Assembly: GCA_001567275.1 (NCBI GenBank)
Contig: LNBX01000011.1
Span: 55,910-119,909 of the forward strand
DNA from: Bacteroidetes bacterium OLB10
Lineage (GTDB): Bacteria; Bacteroidota; Bacteroidia; AKYH767-A; OLB10
Length of the DNA stretch: 64,000 nucleotides
Direction: 5' to 3'
Part shown: positions 27,422 to 37,261 of the stretch, piece after piece
Layout: each line of letters begins with the position of its first letter
How positions within the stretch are numbered: the first letter of the stretch is position 1
The notes under the pieces: generated by a model
What the model was told of the DNA's origin: nothing
Databases searched by the model: none
What the model saw: only the letters and a program-made list of their open reading frames with translations
Position numbers and translations under genes: made by a program

Positions 27422-28699
27422 TTATTTTAAGATATTTTCAAGCACTTCAGCTTTACCATCAATTTTTTCGGTGATGGATAATCCAAGCATCTTTGCTATC
27501 AGCGGATACACATTTACATTTTCAAAATTGCCAATAGTCTGATGTTCTTTAAATTCAGGCCCCCATGCATAAAATACTGCCTGCATCTCTTTGTAATTGT
27601 TGTCAAAACCATGCTGACCTGCTGCTAATTTTCTTCCGTTGAAGCTAAACCCTTTTGACAATACTGCCGGTGTCATAAAAATATCACCAACTCTGTTGTA
27701 ACGGTCATCCTTAGCACTGTAATGCCATCGCTCAGGAATATCATCAGCAAGATACACCTGATATCCATACTTATCTGACTTCGATTTTAATTTCTTATAC
27801 AATGGTTTGATATATTTTTTATCTCTTGCATATAAATGCATAGTAGTACTGCCATAGGTCATCTTAAATTCTGACGAGTCAATTTTTACCGGTAGCGTGA
27901 TAGGATTTTCTGTATCCATTGTTACCATACCGTGGTCTGAAAGAAAAATAAAATTCACAGGCAAACCAGTTTCATTGCATGCATGATACAATTTGCTGAT
28001 TGCACTGTCAACAAACTGTACTGCCTGCTCAGTTTGAATGGACTCCGGTCCGAATTTATGCGCTGCATGATCCACTTCGGGGAGATAAAATGTGATGAGA
28101 TGCGGCCTGATACTGTCAGGAAGCAGCAGCCAGTTTTTTACTGTTTCAATTCTTCTGTCAATGGGAATTGCTTCGTTGTAATGATAATAATAAGTGGGCA
28201 AAAATCCTTTGATATTGCTTTCAGAGCCTACCCAGTAAAATGATGCACTCAGCATCTTTTGTTGTTCTGCCAAAACCCAAATGGGTGTTCCGCCATACCA
28301 TGACGAATCTTTCACAGCCTTTTTATTTCTGATAGCATATATCTGATTTTTTACTTTATCATAAAATGTATTATCCACAATTCCGTGATGCGCAGGATAT
28401 AATCCGGTAGCTAAAGTGTAATGATTGGGAAATGTAAGTGATGGGAAAGACGGTTTCATGGATTCGGCCCTAACCCCTCCCCTACTTACTTCAGTCAGAA
28501 AAGTTGCATGATATTTATCTGCAAAATCATATCGGAAGCCATCTGCCGAAATCAGTATAACATAAGGTTTGTTGTACTGCGAAGTGTCGTTCACACGGTT
28601 CGGCACCACATATTGCAGGGTGTCCTGTGCCTTTGCATTATAGAGTGTGAGCACACACAGACTGAATAATGCAAGTTTCTTAAAATTGTATGGTAGCAA
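27422..28699 (-). CDS. alkaline phosphatase-superfamily nucleotide pyrophosphatase/phosphodiesterase (NPP-like)
   Basis: 425 residues with a signal peptide ending at YNAKAQ (about residue 24), so the enzyme acts in the periplasm. ISADGFRYDF holds the first metal ligand; PSFPSLTFPNHYTLATGLYP carries the nucleophilic Thr of the NPP family; HHGIVDNTFYD, LPEVDHAAHKFGPES, FLSDHGM and AAGQHGFDN supply further metal-site Asp and His residues. NPP enzymes cleave phosphodiester bonds of nucleotides or lipids. It lies between the AraC gene and the copper operon in the opposite direction. Confidence 0.9.
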   Translation of the reverse strand: MLPYNFKKLALFSLCVLTLYNAKAQDTLQYVVPNRVNDTSQYNKPYVILISADGFRYDFADKYHATFLTEVSRGGVRAESMKPSFPSLTFPNHYTLATGLYPAHHGIVDNTFYDKVKNQIYAIRNKKAVKDSSWYGGTPIWVLAEQQKMLSASFYWVGSESNIKGFLPTYYYHYNEAIPIDRRIETVKNWLLLPDSIRPHLITFYLPEVDHAAHKFGPESIQTEQAVQFVDSAISKLYHACNETGLPVNFIFLSDHGMVTMDTENPITLPVKIDSSEFKMTYGSTTMHLYARDKKYIKPLYKKLKSKSDKYGYQVYLADDIPERWHYSAKDDRYNRVGDIFMTPAVLSKGFSFNGRKLAAGQHGFDNNYKEMQAVFYAWGPEFKEHQTIGNFENVNVYPLIAKMLGLSITEKIDGKAEVLENILK

Positions 28700-28913
28700 G
28701 TGTCGTGTTTTTGTTATGAAGGATCCAAAAATATGGATTTCTATGTGTAGATAATCTGAAAGTTATTGAATAACTCAAACAGGATGATGACCATCAATCA
28801 TGTTTTTATGTTCGATACATATACAACACCGATAAATATCATAAATCAAATATGAAATTACATAACACCAAAACGGACAGTTATAACGACCTTTGTAGGG
28901 TGAATTAAAGATT

Positions 28914-31328
28914 ATGGCAACAACTGATAACGAAGTAATTTATCTGCCACTCGAAAATGTGGACAGTGAGCATTGCGCCATGATAGTGGATAATGGCCTT
29001 GCAAAAGTGAAAGGTGTAGCAAGCCACAAAGTGGAACTGAATAACAATCGTGCTGCAATTACGGTGAATACCAAAGAAGCTGTGGCCGATGCCGTACATG
29101 CAATAAAAGATTTGGGATATGGCGTAACCACTGTAAAGAAATCTTTTCCGGTGCTGAATATGACCTGTGCATCCTGTGCCATCAGTGCCGAAAGTATAGT
29201 TAAATCGTCAGAAGGGGTCATCAGTGCATCGGTAAACTATGCCAATGCCATGCTCACAGTGGAGTATCTGCCTGATATGACCAATCCTCAGAAACTGCAA
29301 CTCGCTGTTCAGTCCATCGGTTACGATTTACTTCTGGAAGACGAAAACACGCAGCAGGATTCTCTCGAAGCTATCCACGAAAAAAGGTTCAGTGAATTAA
29401 AAACAAAAACCATCTGGTCAATCATTCTTGCCGTTCCCGTGATGGTGATAGGAATGTTTTTTATGGATATGCCTTATGCAAATATCATCATGTGGCTGCT
29501 GTCCACTCCTGTAGTTTTATGGTTTGGAAAAGATTTTTTTGTCAATGCATGGAAACAAACCAAACACCGTTCTGCCAATATGGATACACTGGTTGCACTG
29601 AGTACCGGCATTGCTTATTTGTTCAGTGTGTTCAACATGTTGTTTCCTGAATTCTGGCTGAGCCGGGGAATGGAAGTGCACGTATATTTTGAAGCAGCAG
29701 CAGTAATTATTGCATTCATTCTTCTGGGCAAAATGCTTGAAGAAAAAGCCAAAGGAAATACTTCAGCAGCCATTAAGAAATTAATCGGATTGCAACCAAA
29801 AACCGTAACGATTATTCAGCAGGATGGAACTGAAAAACAAATTTCTGTTGAACAGGTTGCAGAAAATGATACGCTGTTGGTAAAACCCGGAGAGCGAATT
29901 GCAGTAGATGGCATTGTGGTTTCAGGCAGCTCTTATATTGATGAGAGTATGCTTACCGGTGAATCAGTTCCTGTTCTAAAAAACAAAGACGAAAAAGTTT
30001 TTGCAGGAACCATCAATCAAAAAGGAAGTTTCCGTTTCAAAGCATTGAAGGTGGGCAAAGACACCATGCTGGCGCATATCATAAAAATGGTACAGGATGC
30101 TCAGGGAAGCAAAGCTCCCGTTCAGAAATTAGTTGACCGCATTGCTGCTGTGTTTGTGCCTGTGGTTATTGGTGTTGCTGTACTTACATTTATTCTGTGG
30201 ATGATTCTTGGTAGTGAAAATAGTTTAGTGCATGGTATGTTGGCTGCTGTTTCTGTTCTTGTTATTGCATGTCCGTGTGCATTGGGTTTGGCAACTCCTA
30301 CAGCCATCATGGTTGGCGTAGGCAAAGGTGCTGAACAGGGCATTTTGATAAAAGATGCCGAAAGTCTGGAAGTAGCTAAAAAAACCGATGTGGTAGCGTT
30401 GGATAAAACAGGAACCATTACCGAGGGAAAACCACAGGTAACAGGAGTCAGTTGGCTGAATGGTGATGACACTGCTAAAGAAATTCTGGCAAGCATAGAA
30501 AAACAATCCGAACATCCGTTGGCTGATGCTGTGGTTGCTTATTTTGAAAATGTAAAACCTGTTCAGCTTTCTTCTTTTGAAAGTATTACAGGAAAAGGAG
30601 TAAAAGCAGTGTATAACGGACAAACATATTTTGCCGGTAACAGCTCTCTGTTGGCTGAAAACGGAATAATGGGTTGCAGCGAATTGCAGCAATTGGCTGA
30701 TGAATGGAGCAGCAAATCGCAAACTGTCATTTGGTTTGCCGACAGCAGAAAAACACTTGCAGCTATTGCCATAGCCGACAAAATTAAAGATACTTCCGTT
30801 GAAGCTATAAGGCAACTGAAAGAAATGGGCATTGAAGTGTATATGCTCACCGGTGATAATGAGTCAACCGCAAAAACAATATCTGCTCAGGCAGGCATTG
30901 AACACTTTAAAGCAGAAATGCTGCCTCATCAAAAAGCTGATTTCATAAAAGAGTTGCAAAAGCATGGAAAAACAGTAGCTATGGTGGGTGATGGCATCAA
31001 CGACAGCACAGCACTTGCCACTGCCGATGTTAGTATAGCAATGGGAAAAGGAAGCGATATTGCAATGGATGTTGCACGAATGACCATTATCTCATCGGAT
31101 CTGAATAAAATTCCAAAAGCCATTCGTTTATCCAAACAAACTGTGCAAACAATAAAACAGAATCTTTTCTGGGCATTTATCTATAACATCATCGGCATAC
31201 CCATTGCTGCAGGTATCCTCTACCCCATCAATGGATTTCTGCTAAACCCAATGATAGCAGGTGCTGCAATGGCATTCAGCAGTGTGAGTGTGGTGTGCAA
31301 CAGTTTGCGATTGAAAATGAAGACGTAA
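28914..31328 (+). CDS. copA: copper-translocating P-type ATPase (CopA-like)
   Basis: 804 residues, a P1B-type pump for exporting Cu(I). The N-terminus has two HMA domains: the second has the normal NMTCASC (Cys85, Cys88), but the first reads DSEHCAMIV at 18-26 and has lost one of its two cysteines. MLTGESVPV is the actuator loop, VIACPCALGLATP (CPC near 453) the membrane metal site, DKTGTIT (Asp near 497) the phosphorylation site, SEHPLADA the HP motif and MVGDGINDS the hinge. YNIIGIP and MAFSSVSVVCNSLRL in the last helices match the Cu(I) subgroup. First gene of a three-gene operon ending at 32134. Confidence 0.94.
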   Translation: MATTDNEVIYLPLENVDSEHCAMIVDNGLAKVKGVASHKVELNNNRAAITVNTKEAVADAVHAIKDLGYGVTTVKKSFPVLNMTCASCAISAESIVKSSEGVISASVNYANAMLTVEYLPDMTNPQKLQLAVQSIGYDLLLEDENTQQDSLEAIHEKRFSELKTKTIWSIILAVPVMVIGMFFMDMPYANIIMWLLSTPVVLWFGKDFFVNAWKQTKHRSANMDTLVALSTGIAYLFSVFNMLFPEFWLSRGMEVHVYFEAAAVIIAFILLGKMLEEKAKGNTSAAIKKLIGLQPKTVTIIQQDGTEKQISVEQVAENDTLLVKPGERIAVDGIVVSGSSYIDESMLTGESVPVLKNKDEKVFAGTINQKGSFRFKALKVGKDTMLAHIIKMVQDAQGSKAPVQKLVDRIAAVFVPVVIGVAVLTFILWMILGSENSLVHGMLAAVSVLVIACPCALGLATPTAIMVGVGKGAEQGILIKDAESLEVAKKTDVVALDKTGTITEGKPQVTGVSWLNGDDTAKEILASIEKQSEHPLADAVVAYFENVKPVQLSSFESITGKGVKAVYNGQTYFAGNSSLLAENGIMGCSELQQLADEWSSKSQTVIWFADSRKTLAAIAIADKIKDTSVEAIRQLKEMGIEVYMLTGDNESTAKTISAQAGIEHFKAEMLPHQKADFIKELQKHGKTVAMVGDGINDSTALATADVSIAMGKGSDIAMDVARMTIISSDLNKIPKAIRLSKQTVQTIKQNLFWAFIYNIIGIPIAAGILYPINGFLLNPMIAGAAMAFSSVSVVCNSLRLKMKT

Positions 31329-31379
31329 ATTTTACAAAAGATTATTGAAATAGTATAACATAAAGAATAAGAGTAGTAT

Positions 31380-31387
31380 TAATTTTG
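31380..31387 (+). promoter_or_regulatory. candidate -7 box before the small HMA gene
   Basis: TAATTTTG matches TAnnTTTG exactly, 17 nt before the ATG at 31404. No TTG at the -33 spacing. It could give the small metal-binding gene a promoter separate from copA. Confidence 0.3.
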
Positions 31388-31403
31388 CAAAAGATAAAAC
31401 ACA

Positions 31404-31631
31404 ATGATTATGGAGAATAGCAAATTGAAATTTAAGACAAATATCAACTGTGGAGGATGCATAGAAAAAGTAACTCCTTTTCTGAATGAAGTGGCAGGAG
31501 AAGGACACTGGACCGTTGACACTTCCACCAAAGATAAAATTCTGACGGTTGATGATGGAATCACATCTGTAGATGCAGTGATGGCAAGTGTTCAGAAAGC
31601 CGGTTACAAAATTGAAGAAGTAAACAATTAA
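31404..31631 (+). CDS. small heavy-metal-associated (HMA) protein, CopZ-like
   Basis: 75 residues (73 if the second ATG at 31410 is used). A single HMA domain with NINCGGCIEKVTPFLNEVAG, the CxxC pair binding the metal between strand 1 and helix 1. It lies 75 nt after copA and 12 nt before the DUF3347 gene, so it is probably the cytoplasmic copper carrier that feeds CopA. Confidence 0.88.
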   Translation: MIMENSKLKFKTNINCGGCIEKVTPFLNEVAGEGHWTVDTSTKDKILTVDDGITSVDAVMASVQKAGYKIEEVNN

Positions 31632-31643
31632 ATACATATCAAA

Positions 31644-32087
31644 ATGAAAAAGACATTATTATTTGCAGCAGCGATGTTACTGGGTTCAGTAGCATTTGCA
31701 CAAAACACCGATGTGCTGGTAAAAAACTACATCAGCGTAAAAAATGCCCTTGTTTTGAGTGATGACAAAGCAGTTGCTCAGGCTGCAAAAGTATTGCAAA
31801 AGAGTATTGCTGACGACAAGGAACTTGCTAAGAATACAGCCTTGACAAAAGCAGTAAACAAAATGACCGATGCTAAAAATCTTGAAAAGCAAAGAGCATC
31901 TTTTTATGAAGTATCTACTCTTGTTTGGAAGCTGGTGAAAGATGCAGATAAAGTAAGCCAACCGGTGTATTATCAGTATTGCCCTATGGCTGATGGCTAC
32001 TGGATGAGCACTGAAAAAAATATTGAAAACCCATACTATGGTGCATCCATGTTAAAATGCGGACGTGTTGTTGAAACAAAAGAATAG
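31644..32087 (+). CDS. exported DUF3347 domain protein (copper-associated)
   Basis: 147 residues with a signal peptide (MKKTLLFAAAMLLGSVAFAQ). VLVKNYISVKNALVLSDDKAVA is the helical start of a DUF3347 domain, and YYQYCPMADGYWMSTEKNI then NPYYGASMLKCG form its conserved C-terminal block, with Cys, Met and His/Tyr residues suitable for binding copper. DUF3347 domains occur in copper-resistance efflux proteins and beside CopA. Here it is a free-standing periplasmic protein, likely a copper-binding partner of the pump. It is the last gene before the terminator at 32108. Confidence 0.85.
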   Translation: MKKTLLFAAAMLLGSVAFAQNTDVLVKNYISVKNALVLSDDKAVAQAAKVLQKSIADDKELAKNTALTKAVNKMTDAKNLEKQRASFYEVSTLVWKLVKDADKVSQPVYYQYCPMADGYWMSTEKNIENPYYGASMLKCGRVVETKE

Positions 32088-32107
32088 TTTTCAAATCTGA
32101 AAATTGC

Positions 32108-32134
32108 AAAGGCTGCCTGAGTGCAGCCTTTTTT
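32108..32134 (+). terminator. intrinsic terminator of the copper operon
   Basis: AAAGGCTGC (32108-32116) and GCAGCCTTT (32123-32131) form a perfect 9-bp stem with a 6-nt loop, followed by a T-run to 32134. It lies 20 nt after the DUF3347 stop. Confidence 0.88.
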
Positions 32135-32198
32135 ATACATATAAATTGAAACTTTAATCTGTTACGTTAGGCTTTAAACTGTTTGTATTTTTTTCAAA

Positions 32199-32227
32199 TT
32201 GTAGAATTTTATTTATCTAATCTACAA
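32199..32227. repeat. short inverted repeat upstream of the diheme cytochrome gene
   Basis: TTGTAGA (32199-32205) and TCTACAA (32221-32227) are perfect inverted copies whose centres are 22 bp apart, about two helical turns. It lies 109 nt before the cytochrome ATG in an otherwise featureless AT-rich 200-nt spacer. An operator is possible but chance is not excluded. Confidence 0.25.
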
Positions 32228-32335
32228 AATCTTAATTATACTTTAGCATCACTTAATCAATTACATAAACTGAAAGAAATTAAATTTAAAATAAATTTTT
32301 ATCAGATTCATTATTTACACTTAACCAAACTACAA

Positions 32336-33319
32336 ATGAAAAAGTTCTTAAAAATTATCCTGTGGATTATCGGGATTGTAATTATTGTAATTGCATCAGC
32401 AGTAACCTATATCAAAGTAGCATTGCCGGATGTGGGTGACGCACCGGATATGAAAATTGAAGCTACTCCCGAACGAATTGCAAGAGGTGAATACCTTGCC
32501 AATCATGTTACACTGTGTATTGACTGCCATTCTACCCGTGACTGGAGCCGGTTTTCAGGGCCGCCTCTTGAAGGAACTTTTGGGAAAGGTGGCGAAACAT
32601 TTGATCAAAATTTTGGATTCCCGGGAGCCTATTATTCTGCAAATATTACTCCCGAAGGAATCAGAAATTATACAGACGGAGAATTGTTCCGATTAATAAC
32701 TACAGGAGTTAAAAAAGATGGAAGCGCAATTTTCCCTGTAATGCCTTATCCCTATTACGGACGAATGGACAGTGAAGATATTAAGTCAATCATTGCATAC
32801 ATCCGCACACTCAAACCCATCATTAATGAAGTACCTAAGTCTGAGTCAGATTTCCCAATGAATATTATCATTAACACCATACCTTCAAAAGCACAACCAG
32901 TATCACTTCCTCCAAAATCAGATGTGATAAATTATGGTAAGTATATGGTCAATGCAGCTGCATGTATGGAGTGTCATACCAAGGTAGATAAAGGAACTTT
33001 AATTGCAGGAATGGAATTTGCAGGTGGAAGAGAATTTCAGTTTCCTGATGGTACTATATTGCGTTCTTCAAATATTACACCTGATAATGAAACTGGTATT
33101 GGACAATGGACTGAGCAATCTTTTATGGATATTTTTCACTCGCGTTCCGACTCATCAACACTGAATACAAAGGTAAAACCGGGTGAGTTTAATTCCATCA
33201 TGCCCTGGACCATGTATGGCAGAATGAATGATGAGGATTTAAAAGCCATCTTTGCTTATCTAAAGTCTCAAAAGCCAATTAGCAACAAAGTTGAAATTTA
33301 CACTCCTGCAGCAAAATAA
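32336..33319 (+). CDS. membrane-anchored diheme cytochrome c
   Basis: 327 residues from the ATG at 32336; the longer upstream reading frame is AT-rich filler and not protein-like. One N-terminal helix (FLKIILWIIGIVIIVIASAV) anchors it, leaving two cytochrome c domains in the periplasm. Heme sites are LCIDCHST (Cys61, Cys64, His65) and ACMECHTK (near residue 210). FPVMPYPYYGRMDSEDIKSIIAYIRTLKPI and IMPWTMYGRMNDEDLKAIFAYLKSQKPI are matching ends of the two repeats and contain the candidate axial methionines. The partner dehydrogenase or oxidase is not in the window. It stands alone after the copper terminator. Confidence 0.92.
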   Translation: MKKFLKIILWIIGIVIIVIASAVTYIKVALPDVGDAPDMKIEATPERIARGEYLANHVTLCIDCHSTRDWSRFSGPPLEGTFGKGGETFDQNFGFPGAYYSANITPEGIRNYTDGELFRLITTGVKKDGSAIFPVMPYPYYGRMDSEDIKSIIAYIRTLKPIINEVPKSESDFPMNIIINTIPSKAQPVSLPPKSDVINYGKYMVNAAACMECHTKVDKGTLIAGMEFAGGREFQFPDGTILRSSNITPDNETGIGQWTEQSFMDIFHSRSDSSTLNTKVKPGEFNSIMPWTMYGRMNDEDLKAIFAYLKSQKPISNKVEIYTPAAK

Positions 33320-33468
33320 TTAACGCTTTACTGAAGGCATCCGTGTAAATTTTGTCATTTGAAGTGACATGTATATTTTATTGAAAAAAAATTTTAAGAT
33401 CAAATACAATTCATGTATTTCTATTGGCGTTATTTACCAACAATAAATGATAAATAATTCTAAGAAAA

Positions 33469-34341
33469 ATGAAATTCAGGCATTTGATTTTAATGGCACT
33501 GATTGTAAGTGTTGCTGCATGTAAGAAAGACAAAGGCAAAGCCGAACCGAAGTTGATTTTTAAAGTTAAACTCGACCCGCAACAACCAAGGCTGGATGTA
33601 ATGGGAAATCCATCCGTAATGTCTGCCGGTCATGCTGCACAAAATCCGGAATTTAATTTCGTTGCACTGCATTCTATCGAGTTAGTGCCAAATAAGTTTA
33701 CACAATTCGAACAGGGTGATTTGGTTTACTCTGCCAAAAGTATCATGCAAAATGGAGTTCATGCTGTAGTTTTTGACGAACTCAAACAACTGAAAAACGG
33801 TGATGTGGTTTTCACAATTCCTCTCAGCAAGGTTACTGCCGGCTCTTATGAATATATTCGTTCGTCTGTGGCTTATCAGAATTATAATTTCAATTTCAGT
33901 GCAAACGGATATGACTTAACAGGAACAGTTGGTTGTTTTGTGGGACATAACACCTACATATCTTCTTATACCATTAAAGACAAAACCGTAACGGTAAACG
34001 GAGTAAAAGCACAAGGCTACTACGGAATTGAAATACCTCCTATCCCACCCTACTATCCCGGAGAAGTTATAGAAGGACAGACACCAGGCACAACGGTTAT
34101 CAATCCCATCAGCACAACTTCGCCATTACCTTCAGGTAGTTGCACTGTTACAGGAACATTTCCTGAAAAATTTATTGTTACCGGCAATGAAACCAAAGAT
34201 ATTGTCATCACATTATCCTTCAGCACCAACAACAGTTTTGAATGGACTGACACCAATGGAAATGGAAAACTTGAACCTTTGGATGGTGAGCAAGTTGTGG
34301 ATATGGGTTTGCGTGGGCTGATTCCTCTGGTGGAAAGATAG
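33469..34341 (+). CDS. lipoprotein of unknown function
   Basis: 290 residues. The lipobox VAAC puts the lipid-bearing Cys at position 18, followed by KKDKGKAEPK, a charged linker. The rest is beta-rich without a domain I recognise. Near the C-terminus DTNGNGKLEPLDGEQVV looks like an EF-hand or dockerin-type calcium loop. A GHAAQNPEFNFVALHSIELVP block suggests a conserved core. It lies 149 nt after the cytochrome gene and might be linked to it, but nothing shows a functional connection. Start ATG at 33469. Confidence 0.68.
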   Translation: MKFRHLILMALIVSVAACKKDKGKAEPKLIFKVKLDPQQPRLDVMGNPSVMSAGHAAQNPEFNFVALHSIELVPNKFTQFEQGDLVYSAKSIMQNGVHAVVFDELKQLKNGDVVFTIPLSKVTAGSYEYIRSSVAYQNYNFNFSANGYDLTGTVGCFVGHNTYISSYTIKDKTVTVNGVKAQGYYGIEIPPIPPYYPGEVIEGQTPGTTVINPISTTSPLPSGSCTVTGTFPEKFIVTGNETKDIVITLSFSTNNSFEWTDTNGNGKLEPLDGEQVVDMGLRGLIPLVER

Positions 34342-34385
34342 TTTTCATTGCTGACATAGAACTGCCCGCAATATATTTTCAGTCG

Positions 34386-34878
34386 TTACGACCTGAAGTT
34401 TACATATTGTAATGGTAACTCTATCGGTTTTGTTTTAATCACCGCAATCACATCCTGAAGGTCATCAATTTTTTTTTCCTGTAACACGCACTTGTTCATC
34501 CATGATGGATGCCTGCACCTTCATTCCTGTATCCTTGATATATTTAACTATGGTTTTAGCAGTTTCCTTGTCAATTCCTTTTTTCACTTTCACATCTTTG
34601 CGCACCATGTTGCCTGATGCATAATGATCTTTTCTGAAATCAAAACACTTGGGGTCAACACCCTGCTTCATCGAGCGGCTGATGATGATATCACGGATGG
34701 CATTCATGCGCATTTCGTTCTCTGTAGTAATTTTCAGCGTCATCTCTTTTTTATCCAACTCCATCTCTGTTTTTGAGCCGTGAAAATCATAGCGGTTCAC
34801 AATTTCTTTCCTGGCTACATTGATGGCATTATCCAGTTTCTGAATGTCAATTTCATTCACAATATCAAATGAAGGCAT
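34386..34878 (-). CDS. yajQ: YajQ/UPF0234 family cyclic-di-GMP-binding protein (frame broken near 3' end)
   Basis: A small cytoplasmic nucleotide-binding protein, usually 160-165 residues. MPSFDIVNEIDIQKLDNAIN and KEIVNRYDFHGSKTEMEL are diagnostic of the family. In the raw sequence the frame stops at 34465 after VTGKKN, giving only 137 residues. The break is at an A9 run (T9 on the forward strand, 34469-34477): with eight A the frame reads on through KKIDDLQDVIAVIKTK and ELPLQYVNFRS to a TAA at 34386-34388, exactly the conserved YajQ ending and a length of 164. I therefore give the gene the corrected end. YajQ proteins bind cyclic di-GMP or RNA and help regulate gene expression. Confidence 0.88.
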
Positions 34879-35021
34879 AACTGTTTTATTTTTTAGTGAA
34901 GATAGTAATAAAAATGAAATATTTTATCTGTATCGTATAGTAATCCGCAAAATTATTCTTTAACTTTGACTTTTAATATGTCATGAAATCACCTTTTCAG
35001 CTTTACAAGAATATGTCCTGC

Positions 35022-37261
35022 ATGTTTTTTTAAGAAAATACCTCTTGTTGTTTTTTTTCATCATTGGCAATATATCAGTTGTTCAGGCACAACTGTATCA
35101 GAAATATACTTCGCCAAAAGTGCATGTCAACAGTAAGGAACTCAAAAACCCGTGGGCGGGCGGACTAAATGCTCCGTTTTACAGCACCATTGATTTCAAC
35201 GGTGATGGCATAAAGGATTTATTTGTTTTTGATAAACAGAATGGAGCCACCTATCCCGGTGCGTATAAAATCAGAACATTCATAAACAACGGCACTCCGG
35301 GAATGACAGATTATGTTTATGCACCTTTATACGAACGTGTATTCCCTCAGGATTTGCATGATTGGGTATTGCTTGTTGACTATGATTGTGACGGGCATGA
35401 AGACTTGTTTACCTATTCCTATTCAGGTGGAATGGCAGTTTATCATAATGATTACACTTCGGTAAACGGTGTGACTTTTAGTTTAAAATATCCTTTGGTG
35501 TACAGCACTTTTCTCGGAAGTGTATATGCTAATTTATATGTGAGTAATGTAAACCTGCCTGCATTGGTTGATGTGAATGGCGATGGTGATTTGGATGTAC
35601 TTACATTTACATTACTTGGTGGAACAATAGAATATCATGAGAACATGGCAAAGGAATTATACAACCGTTGCGATACACTTATTTACCATCAGATAAGGCA
35701 ATGTTATGCTCAGGTAGGATTCAATGCAATTCATAACTCTGCAATTCTCGATTATGCCAATTGTTATTATTTTGCTCCCAACAGTCCCGATACTGCAGGC
35801 ATAAGACATAACGGTTCCAGTTTGTTGGGATTCGATCAGAACGGTGATGGAGATATGGATTTGATAAATGGTGATATTTTAGGAAACAATTTGCTCTATC
35901 TCGAAAACAGCGGAATCCCGGGAGTAACCGACAGTATGATTTCGCAGGACAGTTTGTTTCCCTCCTATGATGTTTCGGTAATGTATCACACCTTCCCTGC
36001 TCCGTTTTATTTTGATGCAGATAATGATGGTGCAAAAGATCTGATTGTATCAGGCAGTTCAGATGCGTTTACCGAAGATTATCACAACTCACTTTTATAC
36101 AAAAATATCGGCAGCAATACGAATAATATTTTTCAGTTTAACAAAGAGCGTTTTCTTACTGACGAAATGATTGATGTAGGTTCAGGCTCCAACATTCGCT
36201 TTTTTGATGTGGACAATGATGGCAAACAGGATTTGCTGATTGGCAATTATGGATATTTTACCAATGATTCACTCGGTGGACATTATGAATCTGCAATCTC
36301 TTACTATCATAACATTACATCAGGGCCGCTTCCTGAATTTGAATTAATCACTACTGATTTTAATAATCTCCGCAGCCTTGGCAAAACAGGTCTCAATGCA
36401 ACCTTTGGCGATTTGAATGGCGATGGCTTTCCTGACATGATTTTGGGTGAAGGGTTGGGTTTTATACATTATTATATCAACAACGGAACAGTGCCTGCCA
36501 CATTTACGCTTGCACCCAACGGTATGAATTTTCAGAACATAGATGTAGGAAATAACAGTGCTCCTTATCTTGCTGATGTAAATAATGATGGTTTGCTTGA
36601 TCTGGTAATAGGAGAACGCCTCGGATTTTTATATTACTACCGCAATACCGGCACCGTTACCAATCCGGTGTTCACTTACATCACCAATAAATTCGGAAAT
36701 GTGAATGTTACAGACACGGTTTATTCCTACAATGGTTACAGTTACCCGCTTTTTTACAGAGAGAACGGAGTGTCGAAACTTTTAGTTTCTAACGAAAAAG
36801 GATATATTTTCAAGTATGATAACATTGACAATAACCTTGGCGGAACTTTCAACCTCGTTTCAAATAATACATTCGGGATATTCGAACCTTACCGTGCAAC
36901 TTTCGATGTTGCCGATTTGAATGGTGACGGTTCGCCCGAAATAGTTACAGGTTGTTACGCAGGCGGTGCAAGCATTTACTCTCAGAACCTGCCAACAGCT
37001 ACCAACGAAATTTCTGTTCCTGAGCAACAGATTATCGCTTATCCGAATCCTGCACATTCACAAATTACATTTGAATTAAAGAAAGATACACCGCATACCG
37101 GTACTTACCGCTTATACGATATCACCGGCAAAATCGTAAGGCAGGAAAAATATCATTCTTATTTGAATACAATTTCAATCAGCAGTCTTCCAAAAGGTGT
37201 TTACACACTTCAGATTATCGAAAACAATTTCACATACTCACTCCGTGTTGTCAAACTTTAA
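35022..37261 (+). CDS. FG-GAP repeat surface protein 1 with T9SS sorting domain (frame broken in signal peptide)
   Basis: About 746 residues. Repeats of the FG-GAP/VCBS type with calcium-loop motifs run through the protein: DFNGDGIKDLFVF, DYDCDGHEDLF, DVNGDGDLDVL, DQNGDGDMDLI, DVDNDGKQDLLIG, DLNGDGFPDMILG, DLNGDGSPEIVTG. They should fold as a beta-propeller like the integrin head. The last 80 residues (IIAYPNPAHSQITFEL to RVVKL) are a T9SS type A tail. No good start exists in the main frame, which begins at a TTG at 35045. Adding one T to the T7 run at 35025-35031 connects the ATG at 35022 to MFFLRKYLLLFFFIIGN, a proper signal peptide. Its 3' end overlaps the next gene by 17 nt. Confidence 0.85.

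Noticed and set aside
30225..30815. 196-residue reverse frame inside copA
   Set aside because: Antisense to a conserved ATPase core; no family features.
32183..32335. Longer N-terminus for the diheme cytochrome
   Set aside because: The upstream 51 codons are AT-rich and not protein-like, while the ATG at 32336 directly starts a membrane anchor.
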